From an uncultured beta proteobacterium (GTDB lineage: Bacteria > Pseudomonadota > Gammaproteobacteria > Burkholderiales > Burkholderiaceae_C): 12,253 nt of DNA. The stretch covers positions 1 through 12,253 of the forward strand of contig CAILKA010000330.1 in assembly GCA_903834645.1 (NCBI GenBank), given 5' to 3'. Positions 6,502-12,253 of the stretch are shown in pieces. The notes below the pieces were generated by a model. It saw nothing but the letters and a program-made list of their open reading frames with translations. It was not told the DNA's origin and did not search any database. The position numbers and the translations under genes are program-made. The number at the start of each line of letters is the position of its first letter. The first letter of the stretch is position 1.

Positions 6502-6523
6502 CCCGGGTTTCACGCAAGCCGGG
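6502..6523. promoter_or_regulatory. inverted repeat in the WS/DGAT - ACBP divergent region
   Basis: CCCGGGTT and AAGCCGGG form a dyad with one mismatch per arm and a 6-bp spacer. It lies about 75 bp upstream of the WS/DGAT start and about 40 bp upstream of the ACBP start, directly next to the candidate WS/DGAT -35 hexamer. The position would suit an operator acting on one or both genes. The binding protein is unknown. Confidence 0.3.
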
Positions 6524-6560
6524 CACCCCCATCCACCGCACTCATCGGGAGGAATTCGAC

Positions 6561-6815
6561 ATGGCCGACCTTCAAGCCGCCTTCGAACAGGCCGTGGCCG
6601 ACAGCAAGAAGCTCAGCGAGCGCCCCGACAACATGACGCTGCTCAAGCTCTACGCCCTCTACAAGCAGGCCACCGAGGGCGACGTGCAGGGCAAGCGTCC
6701 GGGCTTCACCGACATGGTGGGCCGCGCCAAGCACGACGCCTGGGCCGAGCTCACGGGCCAGTCGGGTGACGAGGCGCGCCAGGCCTACATCGAGCTGATC
6801 GAGTCGCTGAAGTAG
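6561..6815 (+). CDS. acyl-CoA-binding protein (ACBP)
   Basis: An 84-residue protein, exactly ACBP size, with the family signature YALYKQATEGDVQGKRPGF followed by AKHDAW and AYIEL. Residues Tyr31, Tyr34, Lys35, Lys57 and Tyr76 line up at a constant offset of three with the acyl-CoA ligands known in bovine ACBP (Tyr28, Tyr31, Lys32, Lys54, Tyr73), so binding of medium- or long-chain acyl-CoA in the cytoplasm is very likely. The start is well supported by GGGAGGA seven bases before the ATG, one of the strongest Shine-Dalgarno sequences in the window. It diverges from the WS/DGAT gene and converges on the PHA-system gene with a 6-bp gap, so it is probably a single-gene transcript. Role inferred: acyl-CoA pool buffering or delivery to the neighbouring acyltransferase. 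Confidence 0.97.
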   Translation: MADLQAAFEQAVADSKKLSERPDNMTLLKLYALYKQATEGDVQGKRPGFTDMVGRAKHDAWAELTGQSGDEARQAYIELIESLK

Positions 6816-6816
6816 C

Positions 6817-6829
6817 AGGCCTCAGGCCT
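6817..6829. terminator. short hairpin at the convergent ACBP / PHA-protein junction
   Basis: AGGCC and GGCCT flank a 3-nt loop, TCA, which is the complement of the PHA-system gene stop codon. The ACBP stop ends 1 bp before the hairpin. With only 6 bp between the genes, any terminator must overlap coding sequence. The stem is short and lacks a T-run, so function is uncertain. Confidence 0.25.
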
Positions 6830-7142
6830 TGCGCCGCCCGCTCTTGGGGGGGGCGGCCGCGAGCAGCTCGTCGAGGTTCTTCTGGATCTCGGTCTCGATC
6901 GTCTGGCTGAAGGCGCCCAGCAGGAACCCCAGTCGGGCCTTGAGCTCGAAGTGGTCGGCCGCCACCACGAGCGTGCCGTTCACGCCGGTTCGGGTGAACT
7001 CGACCGTGTCGCTGTACTCGCCCTCGACCACGGTGCAGGACATGTCGAACTTGCGCTCGGCATCCTCGGCCCACTTCCAGGCCACGTCGCGCGCGCGCTC
7101 GAGCCCGAGCGAGTGGGAGCGATGGATCTTCAGGTCGGGCAC
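6822..7142 (-). CDS. polyhydroxyalkanoic acid system family protein
   Basis: A 106-residue protein matching the small PHA-system family (often named PHA_gran_rgn). It opens with MPDLKIHRSHSLGLERARDVA, has a predicted beta-rich core (CTVVEGEYSDTVEFTRTGVNGTLVV), and a helix near IETEIQKNLDELL. The C-terminal tail PPKSGRRKA is basic. Family members occur in PHA-producing bacteria, but their molecular role is poorly known. The start codon is GTG at 7140-7142, supported by a strong GGAGGAGG six bases upstream. That Shine-Dalgarno is encoded as Gly-Gly-Gly inside the end of the aminopeptidase gene, which overlaps this one by 13 bp, so translation is probably coupled. A run of eight G (6846-6853) near the 3' end is a possible slippage point. 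Confidence 0.85.
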   Translation of the reverse strand: MPDLKIHRSHSLGLERARDVAWKWAEDAERKFDMSCTVVEGEYSDTVEFTRTGVNGTLVVAADHFELKARLGFLLGAFSQTIETEIQKNLDELLAAAPPKSGRRKA

Positions 7143-8284
7143 GGCTGTCCTCCTCCGGTTCGGTTGTGTGGGCTGCGCGCCGAGGGGCGCATAAGCGGCT
7201 CGGCCATGAGTCTGGCGCGTCGCTCGGCCCTCGGCAAGGCCGCCAGCTGCCGCACGGCGGCATGAAAGCGCGCGAAGTCGCGGCCCTGCTCATCGAAGAT
7301 GCGCTCGAAGGCCGGCACGAGGTCGTCGTAGGCCCCCTGCACGGCAAGCGCGGCATTGTTGAGCCGCACAAACCACCCGTCGTAGCCGGCGAACTCCTGC
7401 CAAGGGCCGGCCTTGAGCCGCTCGTGCTCGGCGCGCACGCGCGCCAGCACCCGCTCCTTGCCCTCGCGCTTGCGCTGCGGGGCGGCATCGCTGCGGTACA
7501 GCGCATCGAGCTCCTGGCGCGCCGCGCGTGCCAGCACCCGGAAATCACGCCGGCGTGCATCGGCCGCCTCGTAGGCGCGGCGTGCAGCCTCGCGTCCGGG
7601 CTGCGCGAGCCAACGCTGCAGCCCCAGGCGCTCCACCGCCGTCGCGTAGGACTCGTTGAAGGCGGTGTCGTCTTCCACGTACACGACCTGATGCGCGAGT
7701 TCGTGGAAGAGCAGCCCGGCGAGCTCGCCCTCCTGGCCGTTGACGAAGGTGTCGAGCAGTGGATCCCCCCCGATCCAGTTGGTCCAGCCCAGCGTCGAGT
7801 ACGCGGGCACCCCATAGACGCTCGTCTCCCAGCCCTGCGCGCGCAATTCGCGCGCCAGCGCCTCGGCCGGCGTGCGCTCGAAGTAGCCGCGGTAGCCCGC
7901 GCAGCCCAGCACCGGGTAGCACCAGGTCTTGAGCGTGAGCGAGAGCTCGGGTGCAGCCACCACGTTCCACACCACGGCCGGCCGGCCCAGTTCCGCGTAG
8001 CGGCGGTAGCTGGCGTTGTCGGGCAGCGCGAGCTCCCGCACGGCGAACTCCCGCATCCTCTGCGCCAGGGCCAGGCGCTCACGCAGCGCATCCGGGGTGG
8101 CGGGATCGGAGATCCAGTCCGACACCGGACGGGCCCGCTGCATCAGGTCGAGGTGGCCGCGCACCGACTGCGCGTAGTAGCCCAGGCTGCAGCCGCCCAC
8201 TCCGAGGCAGATGGCCACGAGCAGGAGCATTCGCGCGCCACGGCCTTCCCTGCATCGCACCAGGAAGGCCGCACCCACCCGCAT
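7130..8284 (-). CDS. lipoprotein zinc aminopeptidase (YPO1514-type, putative)
   Basis: A 384-residue protein of the family annotated as predicted aminopeptidase. A hydrophobic segment (residues 19-31) ends in a lipobox VGGC, making Cys32 the probable lipidated residue and placing the enzyme at the periplasmic face of a membrane. The zinc motif HELAHQ (His194, Glu195, His198) is followed by FNESYA, whose Glu211 is the likely third ligand, as in gluzincin peptidases. The family-typical opening CSLGYYAQSV.GHLDLM directly follows the lipobox. I chose the ATG at 8284; an internal ATG at 8230 would give a shorter signal peptide without basic residues. It begins 2 bp after the molybdoenzyme stop and overlaps the next gene by 13 bp. 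Substrates are unknown. Confidence 0.87.
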   Translation of the reverse strand: MRVGAAFLVRCREGRGARMLLLVAICLGVGGCSLGYYAQSVRGHLDLMQRARPVSDWISDPATPDALRERLALAQRMREFAVRELALPDNASYRRYAELGRPAVVWNVVAAPELSLTLKTWCYPVLGCAGYRGYFERTPAEALARELRAQGWETSVYGVPAYSTLGWTNWIGGDPLLDTFVNGQEGELAGLLFHELAHQVVYVEDDTAFNESYATAVERLGLQRWLAQPGREAARRAYEAADARRRDFRVLARAARQELDALYRSDAAPQRKREGKERVLARVRAEHERLKAGPWQEFAGYDGWFVRLNNAALAVQGAYDDLVPAFERIFDEQGRDFARFHAAVRQLAALPRAERRARLMAEPLMRPSARSPHNRTGGGQPCPT

Positions 8285-8286
8285 GG

Positions 8287-10404
8287 TCAGGCCGGGTTCG
8301 CGACGACCGTGCCCGTCTCGACGCCGGCGGCTGCCGGCTCGACGACCCGCACTTGCACGAGGCAGTCGTAGAAGGTCGGGGCCCGGCCGATATCGGTCAG
8401 GGCCTGGCTCGTCAGCTCGTTCACGTTCGTGCCGTCCAGTCCGAGCTTGCGCCACCAGATGCCCAGGCCCACCACCACACCGGGCCGCGCACGCGTGCTC
8501 ACCACCGCACGGCAGCGATGTCGGCCGCGGTCGTTGTACACCTCCACCACTTGGCCGTCCGCCACGCCTCGCGCGCGGGCGTCGTCCGGGTGGACTTCCA
8601 CCAGCGGCTCGCCCTCGATCGCACGCAGGCTGCGCACGTTGACGAAGGTGGAGTTCAGGAAGTTGCGCGCAGGCGGCGAGATCATCGCCAGCGGGTAGCG
8701 CTCCGCCAGCTGCGGGCTCGACTGCACGCTTTCGTGGTTGGGCACATGGTCGGGTACGCCCAGCCCGGGAGCGTCGACCACCGCCCGGCCATCGGCCGTC
8801 GGGAAGCCGCCTTCTGCAAAGGGCCGCTCAGGCACGCGCAGCCGCACCCAGCCGGTGCGCGACAGCTCGTCGAAGTCCACCGCCTCAGGTCGGAAGGCCG
8901 CGCGGGCGATCTGCTCGTCGCTGTCGGCAAAGCACGGCTCGTCGAAGCCCATACGCCGCGCCAGCCGCCTGAAGATCTCGGTGTTGGGCAGCGCCTCGCC
9001 CAGCGGGGCGATCGCCGGGTGGTTCACGAGCGCCCAGGTGTGGCCGTAGCTGCGGTGCACGTCCAGGTGCTCGAGCTGCGTCGTGGCCGGTAGCACGAGG
9101 TCGGCCAGGTCGGCGGTGTCGGTCATGAAGTGCTCGAGCACCACCGTGTAGAGATCCTCGCGTGCAAAGCCTGCGGCCACGCTCGCCGACTGGGGCGCCA
9201 CCGCCACCGGGTTGCTGTTGTAGACCACCACCGCCTCGATGCGAGGGCCGAAACCGGGCGAGGTCTCGCGCAGCAGATCCTGCCCGATCGTGCTCATGTT
9301 GACGATCCGCGGGCGCGGAGAAGGCATCAGGTCCGGCCGTTCCAGGGCAGCCGCGTCCACGGCCGAGGCAAACCAGCCCGAGGACGACAGCAGCATGCCG
9401 CCACCGCGGTCGCGCCAGGCCCCCGTGAGGCAGGGCAGCAGCGCCACCAGCCGCACGGCGTTGCCGCCACCGTGCACGCGCTGCATGCCGTAGTTCAGGC
9501 GGATCGCCGCCGGACGCGTCGTGCCGTAGGCCTGCGCCAGCGCGCGCACCTGCTGCTCGGACAGGCCGCACACCTGCGCCGTACGCGCAGGGGGCCATTG
9601 CAGGGCGCGCTCGCGCAGCAGCTCCCAGCCGTTGACGTGGCGGGCCAGGTAGTCGTGGTCGAGCCAGTCGTGCACGATGAGCTCGTGCATCAGTCCCAGT
9701 GCCAGCGCGCCGTCGGTGCCGGGCAGCAGCGCCAGGTGATCGTGGCACTTGTCGGCCGACTCGGTACGGCGCGGGTCGATGGCCACGAGCCGGGCCCCGG
9801 CACGCTTGGCGGCCTGCGCCACGCTCCAGAAGTGCACGCTCGAGGCGATCGGGTTGCTGCCCCAGATGAGGATCAGCCGCGCGTGCGCGAAATCCTCCAC
9901 GTGCATGCCGACCTTGCCACCGTAAGTGGCGGCCAGCGCCTCGCCTCCTGCATTGGCGCAGAACGTGCGGTCCAGGCGCGAGGCGCCCAGGCGGTGGAAG
10001 AAGCGTGCGGCCATGCTCTCGCCCTGCACCAGGCCCATGGTGCCGGCGTAGCTGTAGGGCAGGATCGCCTGGGCTGTGCCGGGCCCGTGTGCGGCAATGC
10101 CCGACAGGCGTTGCGCCACCTCATCGATCGCCTCGTCCCAGCCGATCCGGCGCCAGCGGCCCGAACCCTTGGGGCCGTCGCGCCGCATCGGGTGCAGCAC
10201 ACGTTCGGGGTGGTAGGTGCGATCGGCGTAGCGGCTGACCTTCGTGCACAGGGCGCCGTGCGTGGGCGGATGGTCGGGGTCGCCCTCGATGCGAACCACG
10301 CGGCCCTCGGCCACCGTCACGCGCATCGCGCAGGTGTCGGGGCAGTCGTGCGGGCAGGCCGCGTGGACAGTGCGCGAAGCGGTCACGGGTTCGGAGAATG
10401 CCAT
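8287..10404 (-). CDS. molybdopterin (Mo-bisMGD) oxidoreductase family protein
   Basis: A 705-residue protein of the DMSO reductase/formate dehydrogenase superfamily. An N-terminal Cys motif CPHDCPDTC plus Cys53 (Cys17, 21, 25, 53; spacing 3-3-27) should bind one [4Fe-4S] cluster. The domain then continues with SYAGTMGLVQGESM and RTFCANAGGEAL, whose Cys149 is a plausible Mo ligand (inference). WGSNPIASSVH, DPRRTESAD and the C-terminal dinucleotide-binding domain (VEVHPDDARARGVADGQ to NELTSQALTDIG) complete the cofactor cage. There is no twin-arginine signal, so it is probably cytoplasmic. No electron-transfer or membrane subunit gene lies beside it, and the substrate is unknown. It sits 6 bp after the HAD gene and 2 bp before the aminopeptidase gene, apparently within the pgi operon. 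The start lacks a clear Shine-Dalgarno. Confidence 0.93.
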   Translation of the reverse strand: MAFSEPVTASRTVHAACPHDCPDTCAMRVTVAEGRVVRIEGDPDHPPTHGALCTKVSRYADRTYHPERVLHPMRRDGPKGSGRWRRIGWDEAIDEVAQRLSGIAAHGPGTAQAILPYSYAGTMGLVQGESMAARFFHRLGASRLDRTFCANAGGEALAATYGGKVGMHVEDFAHARLILIWGSNPIASSVHFWSVAQAAKRAGARLVAIDPRRTESADKCHDHLALLPGTDGALALGLMHELIVHDWLDHDYLARHVNGWELLRERALQWPPARTAQVCGLSEQQVRALAQAYGTTRPAAIRLNYGMQRVHGGGNAVRLVALLPCLTGAWRDRGGGMLLSSSGWFASAVDAAALERPDLMPSPRPRIVNMSTIGQDLLRETSPGFGPRIEAVVVYNSNPVAVAPQSASVAAGFAREDLYTVVLEHFMTDTADLADLVLPATTQLEHLDVHRSYGHTWALVNHPAIAPLGEALPNTEIFRRLARRMGFDEPCFADSDEQIARAAFRPEAVDFDELSRTGWVRLRVPERPFAEGGFPTADGRAVVDAPGLGVPDHVPNHESVQSSPQLAERYPLAMISPPARNFLNSTFVNVRSLRAIEGEPLVEVHPDDARARGVADGQVVEVYNDRGRHRCRAVVSTRARPGVVVGLGIWWRKLGLDGTNVNELTSQALTDIGRAPTFYDCLVQVRVVEPAAAGVETGTVVANPA

Positions 10405-10410
10405 GTCGGA

Positions 10411-11043
10411 TCAGGCCGGGAGCCAGCCCTTCGCCCGCAAGGCCTGGCGGCAGCCGGACGCTTCCACGAAGTGCACGGCACCCCAGCCACGCGAGCGCGC
10501 CGCTTCCACGTTGCCGGGGTGGTCGTCGATGAAGACCGTGCTCGGCGGATCGAGCACGAAGCGCTGCTCGGCCAGCTCGAAGATCGACGCATGGGGCTTC
10601 ATGAGGCCGACCCGGCCCGAGTAGATCCCGTCCTGGAAGGCCGAGAGAAACGGGTTCACCCGTTCCAGGTGGGCCGCGTAGGGCACCGGCATGTTCGACA
10701 GGAAGTACAGGCGGTGCCCAGCTCCACCCAGCTCGTGCAGCAACTCGACCATCTCAGGCTGGGGCTGCAGGTGCGCAGGAATGGCGTCGATCACGCGCCG
10801 CACCTGCCCCACCTGCGCTCCGATGCGGATGGCGATGCGCTGCGCCAGAGTGGCCTCGTCGAGCCGGCCCAGGTCAAACAGTGCCCAGTCGCTGTCGGGG
10901 GTGAAGCTCTGGAAGATCGCGGCGGCCAGCGTGCGCGCCATCGAGTCGTCGGGGGCGAGTTCAGGCACCACCTCGCGCAGCAGCGTCAGCGGCTGCCAGT
11001 GGAACAGCACCGCACCAAAGTCGAAGACGACCGCGCGGCTCAT
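10411..11043 (-). CDS. HAD-superfamily hydrolase, YihX-like phosphatase (putative)
   Basis: A 210-residue HAD protein. Motif I is VVFDFGAVLF (nucleophile Asp8), motif II LYFLSNMP (Ser116), motif III GLMKPHASIF (Lys149) and motif IV VFIDDHPGNVEAA (Asp173-Asp174). The usual second Asp of motif I (DxD) is Gly here, as in the DxGNV motif of E. coli YihX, a glucose-1-phosphatase, so loss of activity should not be assumed. A helical cap lies between motifs I and II (about residues 15-90). The start ATG overlaps the pgi stop by 4 bp (ATGA), showing tight coupling to glucose-6-phosphate isomerase. That context suits a sugar-phosphate or metabolite-damage phosphatase, but this is inference from position and weak similarity. 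The longer open frame upstream lies inside pgi and is discarded. Confidence 0.9.
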   Translation of the reverse strand: MSRAVVFDFGAVLFHWQPLTLLREVVPELAPDDSMARTLAAAIFQSFTPDSDWALFDLGRLDEATLAQRIAIRIGAQVGQVRRVIDAIPAHLQPQPEMVELLHELGGAGHRLYFLSNMPVPYAAHLERVNPFLSAFQDGIYSGRVGLMKPHASIFELAEQRFVLDPPSTVFIDDHPGNVEAARSRGWGAVHFVEASGCRQALRAKGWLPA

Positions 11044-12253
11044 GCGCGCAAGCGGGCGATGAGCCCGGCGGTGGAGCTGTCCAGGCCGGAGACCTCGCCG
11101 CTGGCCAGCCGCGGCAGGAGTTCGTTGCACAGCGCCTTGCCGAGCTCCACGCCCCATTGATCGAAGCTGTTGATGCCCCACAGCGCACCGCTCGTCCAGA
11201 CCCGGTGCTCGTACAGGGCCACGAGCGCACCGAGCGAGCGCGGCGTCAGCGCCTCGAGCAGCAGCGTCGTGCTCGGCCGGTTGCCCGGGAAGCGCCGGTG
11301 GCGCGCCAGCACGGCGGGGTCAAGGCCGCGACTCGCACTGGCCACGCGCTCGGCCATGGCCTGCTCGGCTGTCTTGCCCAGCATCAGCGCCTGCGACTGC
11401 GCCAGCGCGTTGGCCAGCAGTTTGTCGTGCAGGCCGGACAGCCCGTGTGCAGGCTGCTTCACGACGATGAACTCCACCGGCACCACGTCGGTGCCCTGGT
11501 GCAGCATCTGGAAGTAGGCGTGCTGGCCGTTGGTGCCGGGTTCGCCCCACACCACGGGGCTCGTGGCGTAGGGCAGCGACTCGCCCCCCATGTCCACGCT
11601 CTTGCCGTTGGACTCCATCTCGAGCTGCTGCAGGTAGGCCGGCAAGCGCCTGAGGCCCTGGTGATAGGGGGCCACGCTGCGGCTGGAAAGGCCGTGGAAG
11701 TTGCGGTACCACACGTCCAGCAGCCCCAGCAGCATCGGCACGTTTCGCCCAGGCGGGGCTTCGGCGAAGTGCCTGTCCATGGCGTGCGCGCCCTCCAGCA
11801 GCGAGAGGAAACCGGAGCGGCCAATGGCAATCGCGATGGGCAGTCCGATGGCGCTCCACAGGGAGTAGCGGCCACCCACCCAGTCCCAGAAGCCGAAGGT
11901 GCGGGTGATGCCGAACTCGGCCGCCGCGCGCAGGTTCGTCGTCACGCCCACGAAGTGCCGCGCGCGGTCGGTGCCGCCGTTGGCATCGAACCAGTCGCGC
12001 GCGGCGTGTGCGTTGGCCATCGTCTCCTGCGTCGTGAAGGTCTTGCTCGCGACGATGAAGAGCGTGCTCGAGGGGCGCAGCTGCCGCAGCACGGGGGCCA
12101 GGTCGTGGCCGTCGACGTTGCTCACGAAGTGCATGCGCAGGCCCTGGTGCGCGAAGGCGTCCAGCGCAATCACCGCCATCTGCGGGCCGAGGTCGGAGCC
12201 GCCGATGCCGATGTTCACGACATCGGTGATGCCGCTGGCGGCGGTATCGCGCA
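11040..12253 (-). CDS. pgi: glucose-6-phosphate isomerase (5' end beyond right edge)
   Basis: About 404 codons of Pgi are present; roughly the first 140 residues lie outside the window. The frame is open through the right edge (RDTAASGITDVVNIGIGGSDLG), so the GTG at 12218 is internal. Pgi interconverts glucose-6-phosphate and fructose-6-phosphate in the cytoplasm. Signature 1 is visible as DWVGGRYSLWSAIGLPIA and signature 2 as FDQWGVELGKAL, the latter holding the catalytic Lys. ESNGKS contributes the catalytic Glu and GTNGQHAYFQMLHQG the catalytic His. The C-terminus is complete. The stop overlaps the HAD gene start, and four further genes follow in the same direction with gaps of 6 bp or less, so pgi probably heads or belongs to a multigene transcript whose promoter is outside the window. 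Confidence 0.98.
   Translation of the reverse strand, partial: RDTAASGITDVVNIGIGGSDLGPQMAVIALDAFAHQGLRMHFVSNVDGHDLAPVLRQLRPSSTLFIVASKTFTTQETMANAHAARDWFDANGGTDRARHFVGVTTNLRAAAEFGITRTFGFWDWVGGRYSLWSAIGLPIAIAIGRSGFLSLLEGAHAMDRHFAEAPPGRNVPMLLGLLDVWYRNFHGLSSRSVAPYHQGLRRLPAYLQQLEMESNGKSVDMGGESLPYATSPVVWGEPGTNGQHAYFQMLHQGTDVVPVEFIVVKQPAHGLSGLHDKLLANALAQSQALMLGKTAEQAMAERVASASRGLDPAVLARHRRFPGNRPSTTLLLEALTPRSLGALVALYEHRVWTSGALWGINSFDQWGVELGKALCNELLPRLASGEVSGLDSSTAGLIARLRA

Noticed and set aside
7166..8371. 401-residue plus-strand frame opposite the aminopeptidase
   Set aside because: It is the antisense shadow of a gene with a lipobox and HExxH motif, with no domain of its own.
8287..10420. Shared TCAGGCCGGG at the ends of the molybdoenzyme gene (8287) and the HAD gene (10411)
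   Set aside because: Both genes simply end in Pro-Ala-stop with the same codons; no longer repeat surrounds them.
9130..11160. 676-residue open frame on the plus strand across the molybdoenzyme and HAD genes
   Set aside because: It is antisense to two well-supported genes with intact motifs, has His/Arg/Ala-rich low-information sequence and no family match.
12216..12218. GTG as the pgi start codon
   Set aside because: The frame is open to the window edge and the residues upstream (ASGITDVV) fit Pgi; the N-I-G-I-G-G-S-D-L-G motif lies far inside the family protein.

Overview
The window looks like a chromosomal core region from a high-GC betaproteobacterium, most likely Burkholderiales. The grounds are the very GC-rich codon use, the gene order ABC ATPase / ABC permease / BolA (IbaG) / murA / hisG, which is typical of that group, a hisG start resembling the short HisG form, and genes for acyl-CoA and polyhydroxyalkanoate (PHA) handling. 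Genes are packed almost end to end. No tRNA, rRNA, insertion sequence, prophage or CRISPR array was seen, and no gene-free stretch exceeds about 135 bp.

Left part (1-3426, minus strand). A YadG/YadH-type ABC exporter pair (ATGA overlap) is followed by a BolA/IbaG protein, murA (first committed step of peptidoglycan synthesis) and the first codons of hisG, which runs off the left edge. A GC-rich hairpin lies in the 85-bp bolA-murA gap.

Middle part (3427-7142). A TetR-family regulator diverges from the ABC genes across about 55 bp that hold a perfect 17-bp palindrome flanked by two -10-like hexamers. The regulator is followed 10 bp later by a TPR-like protein of unknown role. Facing them is a wax ester synthase/diacylglycerol acyltransferase (WS/DGAT), which itself diverges from an acyl-CoA-binding protein (ACBP). 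The ACBP gene converges on a small PHA-system protein. WS/DGAT, ACBP and the PHA protein form a compact neighbourhood for acyl-CoA and storage lipid.

Right part (6822-12253, minus strand). One probable transcription unit reads glucose-6-phosphate isomerase (pgi, cut at its 5' end by the window edge), a HAD phosphatase, a Mo-bisMGD oxidoreductase, a lipoprotein zinc aminopeptidase and the PHA-system protein. Neighbouring genes overlap by 4 or 13 bp or are 2-6 bp apart, which suggests translational coupling.

No clearly new defence or mobile system is visible. The best leads are the regulatory architecture between tetR and the ABC genes, the WS/DGAT-ACBP-PHA neighbourhood, the uncharacterised TPR protein beside the TetR gene, and a molybdoenzyme with no visible electron-transfer partner inside a sugar-phosphate operon.
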